A stretch of DNA of 43,692 nt from Trueperaceae bacterium (GCA_011390675.1 JAABRX010000021.1:1-43692), one strand, 5' to 3'; positions 1 through 8,100 are shown, numbered from the stretch's first letter. The notes: generated by a model not told the origin, from the letters alone. Numbers and translations: made by a program.

Positions 1-1203
1 GATCCCCGCCGAGCGGAGCAGCTGCGGCAACGCGGGTGCGAAGCCGAAGCAATCGGGGAGCCAACCGACGCGCGCGCGCACCCCCAAGTGGCGCTCGAAC
101 CAGCGCTGGCCGTGCAGCAGCTGGCGCGCAAGCGACTCGCCCGAGCTCATCGCGGTCTCGTGTTCCACCCAGGTGCCGCCCAGCACCTCCCAGCGCCCGT
201 CGGCCACCCGTTCCCTAAGGCGCGCGAAGCCCTCCGGATCGTCCTCGGCGTACCAGGCGTGCAGCGCCGCCGACGACTGGCCGAAGGCCCAACCCGGGCG
301 TTCGTCGAGCAGCCCCAGCACGGTGCCGAAGGTGCGCCGCGTCTTGCGGCGGGTCTCGTCGACCGGCCACAGCCACGCCAGGTCGATGTGGGCGTGGCCC
401 ACGGCCGCCACCCGCCCGCGCGGCGGGAGCGTCGCCCGCGCGCCCTGCAGCGCCGTGCGCAGGCGCAAGTCGGCGTCGCGGACGCGCGCGCGGGCTTCCT
501 CGTCGAGCGGCGCCAGCGCGTCCCCCAGCCCCTCGGGCGGCGTCCAGTCGCGGGCGAAGGCGCCCTGCGCCGCCAGCCGCGGCAGCAGCGCCTCGATGGC
601 GCTCGGCAGGTGCAGCCCGTGGAGCGCGCCGTCGGCGGCATCGAGCAAGGCGTCGACCGCCTCGCCGTCGCGGCCGCCCTCGAGCAGCGCCGCCACGGCC
701 TCGGCGACGACCGAAAGCCGGTTCGACAGCCCCTCGACGTCGGCGTCGAGCCGCACGAGACGGGTCGTGCCGAAACGCGGGTCCGACACCGGCTCGCCGA
801 AGGGGCGTCGCGCCACCGCCTCGATCCGCAAGCCGAACGCCAGCGCCGGCACCGCCAGCTCGCGGTGGTAGGGGTCGAGCCCGAACGCGCGCTTCCCGAA
901 CTTGGAGTGCAGCACCGCGAGCCCCTCGCCGCCGGCGTCGAGCTCGATCCGCACCTCGTCGAGCAACCAGTCGGCGGGGAAGGTGACGGTGTGGCGGTCG
1001 AACGCCACCACGCCCTCGCGCGTCGGCCAGGGGTCGCCCTCGGCGATCTCGACGGGCTCGCCCCCCTCGGGGGTGGCGCGCCAGTGGCCGAGGGCCATGG
1101 CGTCGCGCACGCGCCAGGCGCGCAGGTCGCCCAGGCGCGCGCGCAGGTGCGCGAGGCGCTGCTCCGGGCTGCGGGGATCGTGCGGGTCGAAGGGGCTCGG
1201 CAT
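1..1203 (-). CDS. alpha-mannosidase, GH38 family (C-terminal part beyond window)
   Basis: Glycoside hydrolase that would remove alpha-linked mannose from glycans. Only the first 401 codons are inside the window; the gene runs off the left edge. Seen: an N-terminal beta-rich accessory region, then at about residues 276-286 the motif GHAHIDLAWLW, whose H-x-D pair supplies zinc ligands in GH38, and near the edge PDCFGFAPALPQ, which carries the expected catalytic aspartate. The start is the ATG at 1203, preceded by a GAGGTG ribosome binding site; the next gene on this strand ends only 30 bp upstream, so the two are probably co-transcribed. No secretion signal is visible, which suggests a cytoplasmic enzyme acting on imported oligosaccharides. 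Family call is firm; exact linkage specificity cannot be read. Confidence 0.9.
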   Translation of the reverse strand, partial: MPSPFDPHDPRSPEQRLAHLRARLGDLRAWRVRDAMALGHWRATPEGGEPVEIAEGDPWPTREGVVAFDRHTVTFPADWLLDEVRIELDAGGEGLAVLHSKFGKRAFGLDPYHRELAVPALAFGLRIEAVARRPFGEPVSDPRFGTTRLVRLDADVEGLSNRLSVVAEAVAALLEGGRDGEAVDALLDAADGALHGLHLPSAIEALLPRLAAQGAFARDWTPPEGLGDALAPLDEEARARVRDADLRLRTALQGARATLPPRGRVAAVGHAHIDLAWLWPVDETRRKTRRTFGTVLGLLDERPGWAFGQSSAALHAWYAEDDPEGFARLRERVADGRWEVLGGTWVEHETAMSSGESLARQLLHGQRWFERHLGVRARVGWLPDCFGFAPALPQLLRSAGI

Positions 1204-1233
1204 CGGGGGCACCTCGAAGCGCTCTGGGGGGGT

Positions 1234-1995
1234 TCAGCGGCTCGCTGGCGCGAGCTTCGCGCGCAGCTGCGTCAGCGTGGCGTCGTCGACGCCGGCGGCC
1301 TTCAGGTACGCGACCGCCCCGCCGTGGCGGCGGTCGAGGTGCTCGAGGGTGGGCTCGATCACGTCCGCGGTCGCGCCCAGCAGCCGGCCGAACTGGAGCG
1401 GGTCGACGCCGCGGCGCACCGCGTCGGCGAGCAGCCGCTCGCGCACGGTCTCGATCCGGTCGTGGGTGAGCGTGAAGTCCTCGATCACCGCAGCGCGCGG
1501 CACGCCGACCGCCTCGAGCAGCAGCGCCGCGAGCACGCCGGTGCGGTCCTTGCCGGCGGTGCAGTGGAACACCGCCCCGCCGGGGGCGGCGGCGATCAGG
1601 CGCACCCCCTCCGCGAAGGCCTCGCCGGCGTGATCGAGCGCGGCGACGCTGAAGGCGGTGATGTCGTACGGGTCCGCGGGGCTGCCACCGCGCTGGTGCA
1701 CGTGCCGCCACACCTCCACGTGGTGCACGACCACGAACGCGTGCCCGAGGAGCGCGTTGGGTTCGAGCGCCACCTCGTCGGCGTCGCGCAGATCGACCAC
1801 CGTCGTGAGGCCGATGCGCGCGAGCGCGTCGAGGTCCTCGCGCCCGAGCACGAGCGGCGCGTCCGAGCGCCACACCCGGCCGCTCGCGGTGGTGCCGCCG
1901 CCGATCAGCGGCAAGCCGCCCAGGTCGCGGGTGTTGGTGGTGCCGCGCAGGGCTAGGAAGCGATCGGCGTGGCTCGGGGACGCGGGCGTCGTCAC
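1234..1995 (-). CDS. tyrosine-protein phosphatase (Y_phosphatase3 type)
   Basis: A 253-residue cysteine phosphatase. It carries the signature HCTAGKDRTG, with nucleophile C145 and phosphate-binding R151 in the C-x5-R loop. The N-terminal RGTTNTRDLGG segment and the VVDLRDADE stretch are typical of the bacterial LipA/Y_phosphatase3 family, which dephosphorylates phosphotyrosine and sometimes phosphoinositides. No signal peptide or membrane segment is visible, so it is probably cytoplasmic. The GTG start at 1995 lies six bases after a TAGCCT -10 box, indicating a leaderless transcript. It is the first gene of a pair with the downstream alpha-mannosidase, and it diverges from lycopene cyclase over 40 bp. 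The physiological substrate is unknown. Confidence 0.88.
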   Translation of the reverse strand: MTTPASPSHADRFLALRGTTNTRDLGGLPLIGGGTTASGRVWRSDAPLVLGREDLDALARIGLTTVVDLRDADEVALEPNALLGHAFVVVHHVEVWRHVHQRGGSPADPYDITAFSVAALDHAGEAFAEGVRLIAAAPGGAVFHCTAGKDRTGVLAALLLEAVGVPRAAVIEDFTLTHDRIETVRERLLADAVRRGVDPLQFGRLLGATADVIEPTLEHLDRRHGGAVAYLKAAGVDDATLTQLRAKLAPASR

Positions 1996-2001
1996 GCCCC
2001 G

Positions 2002-2007
2002 AGGCTA
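2002..2007 (-). promoter_or_regulatory. -10 box, leaderless promoter of the tyrosine phosphatase
   Basis: TAGCCT on the minus strand, then six bases (CGGGGC), then the GTG start. It shares a 40-bp divergent space with the promoter of lycopene cyclase. Confidence 0.75.
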
Positions 2008-2023
2008 CCGCGCTCGCGCCCGG

Positions 2024-2029
2024 TAGATT
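2024..2029 (+). promoter_or_regulatory. -10 box, leaderless promoter of lycopene cyclase
   Basis: TAGATT followed by six bases (GGCCGG) and the GTG start at 2036. No ribosome binding site fits between them, so transcription probably begins at or next to the start codon. Confidence 0.75.
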
Positions 2030-2035
2030 GGCCGG

Positions 2036-3235
2036 GTGACGCCCCCGCGGTACGACCTCCTCGTCGCCGGCGCCGGCCTCGCCGGCTTCGCCGCGCTGCG
2101 CGCGCTCGAACGGCACGGCCTGGGCGACCTGCGGGTCCTGCTCGTCGACGCGGCGCCGCGCCGCGGCGACGACCGCACCTGGTGCTTCTGGGAGCAGGAG
2201 CCGGGACCCTTCGAGGACCTGATCGCGCACCGCTGGAGCGGGCTCGACGTCTACGGCCCCGACGGCGCCCATCAGCGGCTGGCGCCGGAGCCGTACACGT
2301 ACAAGATGATCCGCGGCGGCGAGTTCTTCGACCACCACGAGCGCTGGCTCGAAGGGCGGCCCCAGATCGAACGACGCGTGGGGCGCATCACCGACGTCCG
2401 CACCGAGGGCGATCGGGCGGTCGCGGAGGTCGACGGCAAGCGCGTCGAGGCGGCGTGGGCGCTCGACGCCACGGCGGTGCCGCAGGACGTTCCCGACGGG
2501 TACCACAAGCTGCTCCAACACTTCCTCGGCTGGGAGATCGTCACCGAGCGACCGACCTTCGATCCCGGCGTCGCCACCTTCATGGACTTCCGCGTCCCGC
2601 AAGAGGGCGGTACTTGCTTCGTCTACGTGCTCCCCACCGATCCGCGCCGCGCCCTCGTCGAGTACACGGTGTTCTCGCCCGACGTCTGGCCGGTCGACCG
2701 GTACGAGGCGCGCTTGCGCGACTACGTCGACGCGCGCGGCTGGGGTGGGTACCGGGTCGAGCGCACCGAGTTCGGCGTGATCCCGATGACCGACCGCCCC
2801 TTCCCGGCCACCCGCGGCGCGCGCGTGCGCGCGATCGGCACCGCCGGCGGCCTCACCAAGGCGAGCACCGGGTACACGTTCACCCGCGTCGTGCGCCACG
2901 CCGACGCGCTCGCGCGCGGCTGGGCGGCCACGGGTGCGCCGCCGGTGCTGCGCGCCGGCAGGCCGCGCAACGCGCTCATGGACGCGGTGCTGCTGCGTGG
3001 GCTCGCGACCGGCCGTCAGGACGGCGCCTCGTTCTTCGCTCGGCTCTTCGCGGGCAACCCGGCGCCTCGGGTGTTCGCCTTCCTGGACGAGGACACGCGC
3101 CCGATCGACGAGGTGCGCTTGATGCTGGGGGTCGACGTGCCGCTCTTCTGGCGACTCGGGGTCGAGGTCGTCGCGGCCCGCTTCGCGGCCCGTTTCGCGA
3201 CCCACCGGACGAGCTCGGGCGCTGCTCAGGGCTAG
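2036..3235 (+). CDS. crtY: lycopene cyclase (CrtY-type flavoprotein)
   Basis: A 399-residue enzyme that cyclises the ends of lycopene in carotenoid synthesis. The N-terminal dinucleotide-binding motif VAGAGLAG spans residues 10-17. The middle part (FLGWEI, a PTFDPGVATFMDFR-like stretch, FVYVLP) and GTAGGLTKASTGYTF are characteristic of the CrtY family, particularly versions resembling those of Bacteroidetes; that resemblance is from memory, not a search. The GTG start follows a leaderless-type -10 box. Its stop codon TAG forms the first three bases of the next gene's -10 box. No other carotenoid gene is in the window, so the pathway must be encoded elsewhere. Confidence 0.9.
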   Translation: MTPPRYDLLVAGAGLAGFAALRALERHGLGDLRVLLVDAAPRRGDDRTWCFWEQEPGPFEDLIAHRWSGLDVYGPDGAHQRLAPEPYTYKMIRGGEFFDHHERWLEGRPQIERRVGRITDVRTEGDRAVAEVDGKRVEAAWALDATAVPQDVPDGYHKLLQHFLGWEIVTERPTFDPGVATFMDFRVPQEGGTCFVYVLPTDPRRALVEYTVFSPDVWPVDRYEARLRDYVDARGWGGYRVERTEFGVIPMTDRPFPATRGARVRAIGTAGGLTKASTGYTFTRVVRHADALARGWAATGAPPVLRAGRPRNALMDAVLLRGLATGRQDGASFFARLFAGNPAPRVFAFLDEDTRPIDEVRLMLGVDVPLFWRLGVEVVAARFAARFATHRTSSGAAQG

Positions 3236-3238
3236 GAT
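3233..3238 (+). promoter_or_regulatory. -10 box, leaderless promoter of khtT, overlapping the crtY stop codon
   Basis: TAGGAT, then six bases (GCGCCC), then the ATG at 3245. The first three bases are the stop codon of lycopene cyclase. Confidence 0.75.
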
Positions 3239-3244
3239 GCGCCC

Positions 3245-3757
3245 ATGAACCGACTCGCCCCCGCTGCCCCCAGGGTCAAGGAATCGACGCTCCCCGGCGT
3301 CGGCAAGAAGTACGTGATCGAGCTCGAAGAGGGGGGACACGTCGCGGTGATCGTCAAACCCGACGGCGAGCGCCAGCTCTACCACTTCCTCGAGGACGAG
3401 GACCGCCCCTGCGACGTCCTCACCCTCGAGGCGCCCGAAGCGCAGCAAGTCGCGATGCTCCTCGGCACCCAGCTGATCGCCGCTCCCGACCGCGAGGACC
3501 TGCAGATCGCCCTCGGTCAACTCGACCTCGAGTGGGTGAAGCTCGACGAAGGCTCGCCGATCGTCGGCAAGACCCTGCTCGAGAGCCAACTGCGCAAGCG
3601 GACCGGCGCCTCGGTGGTCGCCGTCCTCCGCGACGACGAAGCGATCGCCAACCCGCCGATCGACACCCGCTTCGAGGTGGGCGACACGGTGGTGATCATC
3701 GGCACCCCCGAGCAGGGCGAAGCCGCCCGACGCAAGCTCGAGGGCGACGCGGGCTGA
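3245..3757 (+). CDS. khtT: cation/proton antiporter regulatory subunit, KhtT-like (RCK_C/TrkA-C domain)
   Basis: A 170-residue soluble protein. Residues about 90-165 match the RCK_C/TrkA-C ligand-binding fold (LDEGSPIVGKTL, a TGASVVAVLRDDE-like strand, FEVGDTVVIIGTPE). The first 75 residues form a small beta domain as in KhtT. In characterised KhtTU systems this subunit gates a potassium/proton antiporter in response to pH and nucleotides such as c-di-AMP; that is family knowledge. The next gene, 13 bp downstream on the same strand, encodes the membrane antiporter. The ATG start sits six bases after a TAGGAT box, indicating a leaderless start. Confidence is high for the family, moderate for the transported ion. 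Confidence 0.85.
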   Translation: MNRLAPAAPRVKESTLPGVGKKYVIELEEGGHVAVIVKPDGERQLYHFLEDEDRPCDVLTLEAPEAQQVAMLLGTQLIAAPDREDLQIALGQLDLEWVKLDEGSPIVGKTLLESQLRKRTGASVVAVLRDDEAIANPPIDTRFEVGDTVVIIGTPEQGEAARRKLEGDAG

Positions 3758-3770
3758 GTCGGCGCAACGC

Positions 3771-4991
3771 GTGAACCCGGTCCTAGAGCTCGGCCTCATC
3801 GCCCTCGGCCTCTACCTGGCCGCTTGGGTCTCCAAACGGCTGGGGCTCGCGACGATCGTCGGGTACATCGTCCTGGGGCTCGCGTTCGGGCCCGGCAGCC
3901 TGGTGCCCATCTACACCCCCAGCGAGACCGTCCACCTGTTCGGCGAGCTCGGTCTGATCCTGCTGCTCTTCTTCATGGGCCTCGAGTTCTCGCCCGCGCG
4001 CTTCGCCGAGGGCGGCCGCGCGATCGTCGTCGCCGGCACCATCGACCTGGTGAACTTCGCCGTCGGCTTCGGAGCCGCGATGCTGCTCGGTTACGGCTGG
4101 CTGGCGGGGCTGTTCCTGGGCGGCATCACCTACATCTCCTCCTCGGGCGTGATCGCGAAGCTGCTCGCCGAGCGCAAACTGCTCGCCTACCCGGAGGCGG
4201 AACGCACGCTCGGGGTGCTCGTCTACGAGGACCTGGCGATGATCGTCATCCTCGGGGGGCTCGGCCTGCTCACCTCCGGCGGCGGCTGGCAGGAGTTCGT
4301 CGGCGTCGCGGCCGTGCTGGTCGCGTACGGGGTCTTGCTGCGGTGGGGCCGCAAGCCACTGGAGCGCTTGCTCTCGCGCGAGGGGGAGACCTTCGTGCTG
4401 CTCCTGGTGGCGCTCGTGGCGCTCGGCGCGATGGGCGCCGACCGGCTCGGGTTCCCCGAGGCGGTCGCCGCCTTCCTGATCGGCATGATGCTCTCCGAAT
4501 CCGACCACAAGGAGCGGCTCGAGGAGACGCTGGTCCCCTGGCGCGACGTCGCCGCAGCCGCCTTCTTCCTCGAGTTCGGGCTGTCGGTGGAGCTCGGTGC
4601 GGCGCTCGCCTTCGCGCCGGTGGCGCTGGGGCTCGCGGCGGTCACCGCGCTGGTCAACCTCGCGAGCGGCTACGCTTCCGGCCGCGCCACCGAGCTCTCG
4701 CACCGCGCGTCGCTCGGGCACGGGCTCATGCTGATCCCGCGCGGGGAGTTCTCGCTGGTCATCGTCGGCCTGGCCGCGTCCGTGACCGCCCTCCCCGAGG
4801 AGGTCCGCGCCGGGCTGACCGGCATCGCCTCGCTCTACGTGCTGACGCTCGTGATCGTGGGGTCGGTGATCTTCGTGCGCTACGACCGGATCAACGAGCG
4901 GCTGGCGCGATTGCTGCTCAGCCCGGCAGCCCGGCGGCGGCTGCGCGAGCGCGAGCGGCGCTTGGCCGAGGTCTCGCTCGGCGACGGGTGA
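3771..4991 (+). CDS. khtU: CPA2-family cation/proton antiporter, KhtU/Kef-like
   Basis: A 406-residue polytopic membrane protein with about 11-12 hydrophobic segments, the Na_H_Exchanger fold of the CPA2 family. Typical features are GYIVLGLAFGPG in TM2, LLLFFMGLEFSP in TM3, an ISSSG turn in TM5, and a LIPRGEFSLV-like segment near residue 325. It lacks the C-terminal TrkA-N domain of KefB/KefC, which fits a partner regulator in trans, supplied by the gene just upstream. The start is a GTG at 3771; no good ribosome binding site is visible, so translation is probably coupled to the upstream gene. Expected role is K+ (or Na+) efflux in exchange for protons at the inner membrane. Confidence 0.88.
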   Translation: MNPVLELGLIALGLYLAAWVSKRLGLATIVGYIVLGLAFGPGSLVPIYTPSETVHLFGELGLILLLFFMGLEFSPARFAEGGRAIVVAGTIDLVNFAVGFGAAMLLGYGWLAGLFLGGITYISSSGVIAKLLAERKLLAYPEAERTLGVLVYEDLAMIVILGGLGLLTSGGGWQEFVGVAAVLVAYGVLLRWGRKPLERLLSREGETFVLLLVALVALGAMGADRLGFPEAVAAFLIGMMLSESDHKERLEETLVPWRDVAAAAFFLEFGLSVELGAALAFAPVALGLAAVTALVNLASGYASGRATELSHRASLGHGLMLIPRGEFSLVIVGLAASVTALPEEVRAGLTGIASLYVLTLVIVGSVIFVRYDRINERLARLLLSPAARRRLRERERRLAEVSLGDG

Positions 4992-5007
4992 CCCCGCGAG
5001 GGGTGCG

Positions 5008-5031
5008 GTCCGTCAGAGGTCCGTGACGGAC
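5008..5031. promoter_or_regulatory. inverted repeat upstream of the PPC-protein promoter
   Basis: GTCCGTCA and TGACGGAC (8-bp perfect arms) flank eight bases, ending six bases before a TAGCCT -10 box. It could be an operator covering the -35 region or a weak terminator for the antiporter gene; no T-run follows. Confidence 0.45.
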
Positions 5032-5037
5032 GGCGTG

Positions 5038-5043
5038 TAGCCT
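5038..5043 (+). promoter_or_regulatory. -10 box for the secreted PPC-protein operon
   Basis: TAGCCT about 54 bases before the ATG at 5097. The implied leader is roughly 45 nt and ends with a GAGAGG ribosome binding site. Confidence 0.55.
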
Positions 5044-5096
5044 CGTGGGCAGGAACGACCGCGCGGTCGCCGAGCGGCCGCCCCGAGAGGATCCCC

Positions 5097-5861
5097 ATGC
5101 TTCGACGTCGCCTCCACCCCCTCGCCACCGTCGCCGCCCTCGTGTTCGTCGCCTCCGTCGCGTTCGGTCAGCAGCCGGTGCTGAGCCCCAACTACCTGCT
5201 CTCGAGCGCGCCCGCCCTCGAGCTCGGGGTCGCCGTGGGCGGTGTGCTGACGCCCGCGAGCGGCCGCAACTTCAAGGACGGCAGCTACCTCGACGTCCTG
5301 ATCCTCCGCGCCCAAGCAGGCGAGAGCGTTGGGGTGCTCGTCGAGAGCGACGCCTTCGACACGTACGTGAGCGTGTTCGATCCGGTCGGCGGCCTGATCG
5401 CCGCGAACGACGATGCTTGGGACGTCTCCGATGCCTGGAACGCCTCCCAGGTCACCTTCGAGGCCGCGCTGACGGGCGCGTACGTGGTCGTGGTGAGCGG
5501 GTTCTCGCCCAACGACTTGGGGGCGTATACCGCCACGCGGATCGAGTGGGAAGCGCCCGAGCCCGTCCTCGTCGACGTCTCGGGCCCCGGCATCTTCCGC
5601 GGCACGCTCCAGCCGGGCTCCACGGTCGCGTACCGGTTCACCGTCGACGTCGCCGCCACGCTCACCGCGACCCTGCGCTCGCTCGCGTTCGACACGTACC
5701 TGACGCTCCTGGTCGACGGCGTCGTCGTCGCCGAGAACGACGACTTCGACGAGACCGATTCCCAGCTGGTCGTCGATTTGGTGCCGGGCACGTACGTCGT
5801 CGAGATCGCCGGGTACTTCCCGGATGCGGCTGGCGCCTTCGGCTTGGACCTGGACTGGTGA
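5097..5861 (+). CDS. secreted protein with two tandem PPC-like beta domains
   Basis: A 254-residue exported protein. Residues 1-24 are a signal peptide (RRR, a hydrophobic core, cleavage after AFG). The rest is two copies of a pre-peptidase C-terminal-like beta-sandwich. Each has an AFDTY motif, an acidic NDD turn and a GxYVVxxxGF/Y strand: copy one at about residues 75-150 and copy two at about 185-254. PPC domains usually accompany secreted peptidases, but no catalytic domain is present, so this may be a stand-alone binding or cell-surface module. The gene overlaps the next by four bases (GTGA), so both are translated together. Function unknown beyond the fold. Confidence 0.75.
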   Translation: MLRRRLHPLATVAALVFVASVAFGQQPVLSPNYLLSSAPALELGVAVGGVLTPASGRNFKDGSYLDVLILRAQAGESVGVLVESDAFDTYVSVFDPVGGLIAANDDAWDVSDAWNASQVTFEAALTGAYVVVVSGFSPNDLGAYTATRIEWEAPEPVLVDVSGPGIFRGTLQPGSTVAYRFTVDVAATLTATLRSLAFDTYLTLLVDGVVVAENDDFDETDSQLVVDLVPGTYVVEIAGYFPDAAGAFGLDLDW

Positions 5862-7120
5862 GCCGCCCCCAAGAGCGGCTCCTCGGCCCGTGGAGGGCCG
5901 CCGCGCGTGTCGCGGCGGCCTCCGCGATCGTCGCGACCGCGTTCGCGTTCGCCCAGCCCACCTGGGTCCTCGATCTCGAGGGCGTGTACCCCGACCGCCA
6001 GCAGGGCGCGTCCGGCCTCGCGTACGTCGAGGCGGAGCGGTTCCCGGCCGGCGTCACCCAGGAGGAGACCGGCATCTTCGTCGTGTGCGACGCGCTCGCG
6101 CCCGACGCCTACGACCTGTTCCTGTGGGCGGGAGCGGTGCCCGATGCGGCCGTCGACGCGGCCGGCACCATCGAGGTGCTCACGCGCCGCGGCGACGATG
6201 CCGCACGGAGCGCGCGCTGGTTCGTCGAGCCCGACCCGGTCGGCCAGGTGCTCGTCGCCAACGACGCGGTGCGCACGCTGCTGCTCGACGATCTGCGCCT
6301 CGGTGGCAGCTTGGCCGTGCGGGTGCTGACCGATCCGGCCGCCGGCGCCGCCCAGCCCACCTTCGTCTACGAGGTCGACGGCTTCCCCGAGGCCGACCTC
6401 GATTGCGCCGCGCGCGCCGCGGCGGCGAACGATCCGTTCGCGGGCGCCCCGATCGTGCCCGTCGAACCCGACCCCGTCGACCCCTTCGCGGACGCTCCGG
6501 TGGTGCCCGTCGACCCGTTCGCCGACGCTCCTGCGGCACCGGTCGACCCCTTCGCCGACGCCCCGGCGGCGCCCATCGACCCGTTCGCCGACGCCCCACC
6601 CGCCGTAGGTGACGGAGACGACGACGCCGTCCTGACCGATCCGACGACCGGACTGCTGAGCCTCTTCGGCACCATCAACGCGTTCGAGCCGCTCCCGCCT
6701 CGGCTCGACCTCACGTCGTTGATCGCGGAGCCGGTGCGGGCGGTCCTCTACGCGGACCCGGAGGACACGTTCCACGCCCTCGGGGGCTTCTGCAACCCCG
6801 AAGGGGGCGGCGAGAACGGGTTCGTCGTCGAGGTGGCGTCCCCGGCGTTCGCCTCGTACGGAGAGAGCGCCATCCTGGTTCTGTTCGTCGACGGGCTCGA
6901 GATCGGGTACGCGGAGCTGGGCGTCTACACCGATCAGTTCGGGGCGGCCGGGTACGTGCGGTACGACGAGGACGAGCTCGGCATCCTGCGGGCGCTCGAG
7001 GCCTTCGAGGACCTCCAAGCGGTCCTGACGAGCGACGGCGTCGAGGTGGCCGAGGCGCACTGGGCCTTCACCACCGCCGACCTGCACGCCGCGATGGCCG
7101 CGCTCGACTGCGCTCCCTGA
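5858..7120 (+). CDS. secreted protein with VDPFADAP repeats, function unknown
   Basis: A 420-residue protein starting at GTG 5858, overlapping the upstream stop by four bases. Residues 1-33 form a signal peptide (AAASAIVATAFAFAQ core). Residues 34-185 form an N-terminal domain that I do not recognise. Residues 191-250 are a low-complexity linker with four near-identical 11-residue units, V/I-DPFADAPxxP, plus a degenerate first copy. Residues 265-420 form a C-terminal domain (TINAFEPLPPRLDLTSLI, FCNPEGGGENGF, a terminal DLHAAMAALDC) that I also do not recognise. Single cysteines occur in several places and might form disulfides. The Pro/Asp/Ala linker looks like a spacer between two folded domains outside the membrane. 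Confidence 0.75.
   Translation: MSRPQERLLGPWRAAARVAAASAIVATAFAFAQPTWVLDLEGVYPDRQQGASGLAYVEAERFPAGVTQEETGIFVVCDALAPDAYDLFLWAGAVPDAAVDAAGTIEVLTRRGDDAARSARWFVEPDPVGQVLVANDAVRTLLLDDLRLGGSLAVRVLTDPAAGAAQPTFVYEVDGFPEADLDCAARAAAANDPFAGAPIVPVEPDPVDPFADAPVVPVDPFADAPAAPVDPFADAPAAPIDPFADAPPAVGDGDDDAVLTDPTTGLLSLFGTINAFEPLPPRLDLTSLIAEPVRAVLYADPEDTFHALGGFCNPEGGGENGFVVEVASPAFASYGESAILVLFVDGLEIGYAELGVYTDQFGAAGYVRYDEDELGILRALEAFEDLQAVLTSDGVEVAEAHWAFTTADLHAAMAALDCAP
6476..6607 (+). repeat. tandem 33-bp coding repeat (four units)
   Basis: Units start at 6476, 6509, 6542 and 6575. Each encodes V/I-DPFADAP plus three variable residues. The copies differ mostly at third codon positions, so the peptide is conserved more than the DNA. 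Confidence 0.85.
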
Positions 7121-7166
7121 ACGGACGCACCACGACCGCCCAGTCGCACGACGCCGTTCGGTCGCC

Positions 7167-8093
7167 TCACGACCCCGCGACCACCCGGCCCGCCAGCGCG
7201 AACGCGACCGGCAGCCATCCGAGCGCCAGCGCCGTCTGCACCGCGAGGATCGTGGCCATCAAGCGCTCGTCGCCCCCCATCGCCCGCGCCAGGACGAACG
7301 CCGCCGAGGCCGTCGGCAGCGCCTGGAACACGAGCAGCGGGGCCAGCTGTTCGGGCGGCACGCGCAGCGCCAGGGCGAACCCCCACGTGGCGAGCGGCAG
7401 CGCCACCAGCTTGAGGACGCTCGAGCCGGCGATGGGGCGCACCTGCGCCGCCACCCCGCGGAAACGCAGCGTCGCCCCGACCGAGAGCAGCCCGGTGCCG
7501 AGCGAGGCTTGGCCCAAGAGCCCCAACGCGTCCTCGAACGGCCCCAGCGGCAGCTCCACCGCGCGCACGGCGATGCCTGCGAGCGAGGCGAGGATGAGCG
7601 GGTTGCCGGAGACCGAGCGCGCCACCCGCGACCAGCGCAACGGGTGGCGCCCGGCGAAGCGCGCGAGCACCGTCACGCTCGCGACGTTGACCACCGGCAC
7701 GGTCATCGCCACGAGCAGGGCAGTCAGGCCGGCGGCGCCGGGGAAGAGCACCGGCACCACCGCGAAGGCCGCGAAACTGTTGAAGCGGACCGATCCTTGG
7801 AACACCGACGTGAACGCGCGGCCGTCCGCCGCCAGCACGCGCCGACCCAGCAGCGCGAGCGACGCCACGACGGCGAGACCGCCCCACACCGCGAGCGCGA
7901 CGCGCCCGCTCCCCTCGAGGCCGCCGCGCGCGGTGGCGAGGCTGACGAAGATCAGCGCCGGGAACAACACCCAGTAGTTGAGCCGGTCGAGCCCTGGCCA
8001 GAACGGCTCCGGCAGGAACTCAGCGCGCCGCAGCGCGAACCCGAGCGCGATCAGCAGCGTGAGGGGGACGATCGCGGCGGCGACGGTGGACAC
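7167..8093 (-). CDS. AEC-family (auxin efflux carrier-like) permease
   Basis: A 308-residue integral membrane protein with about ten hydrophobic segments arranged as two halves, the AEC/BASS-like fold. Typical patterns are the LNYWVLFPALIF segment near residue 40, the SGNPLILASLAG segment near the middle and an ALPTASAAFVLA segment in the second half. AEC members move small carboxylates such as malate or malonate, or other organic anions; the substrate here cannot be read. The GTG start at 8093 lies seven bases after TAGCAT, so it has its own leaderless promoter although a paralogue lies 54 bp upstream on the same strand. Confidence 0.82.
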   Translation of the reverse strand: MSTVAAAIVPLTLLIALGFALRRAEFLPEPFWPGLDRLNYWVLFPALIFVSLATARGGLEGSGRVALAVWGGLAVVASLALLGRRVLAADGRAFTSVFQGSVRFNSFAAFAVVPVLFPGAAGLTALLVAMTVPVVNVASVTVLARFAGRHPLRWSRVARSVSGNPLILASLAGIAVRAVELPLGPFEDALGLLGQASLGTGLLSVGATLRFRGVAAQVRPIAGSSVLKLVALPLATWGFALALRVPPEQLAPLLVFQALPTASAAFVLARAMGGDERLMATILAVQTALALGWLPVAFALAGRVVAGS

Positions 8094-8100
8094 GCGGGGG

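Noticed and set aside
215-3799. 1194-codon open frame on the minus strand
   Set aside because: It runs antisense to crtY, khtT and part of the phosphatase region, has Arg/Ala/Pro-rich composition without any domain, and is a by-product of high GC. The genes on either strand here have clear motifs.
5045-5860. N-terminal extension of the repeat protein from GTG 5045
   Set aside because: The extension is out of frame with the PPC protein and starts one base after a -10 box, where no transcript could include it. GTG 5858 begins a proper signal peptide.
6428-6607. CRISPR-like or satellite repeat
   Set aside because: The 33-bp units are adjacent without spacers, vary at third codon positions and stay in frame, so they are a coding repeat.
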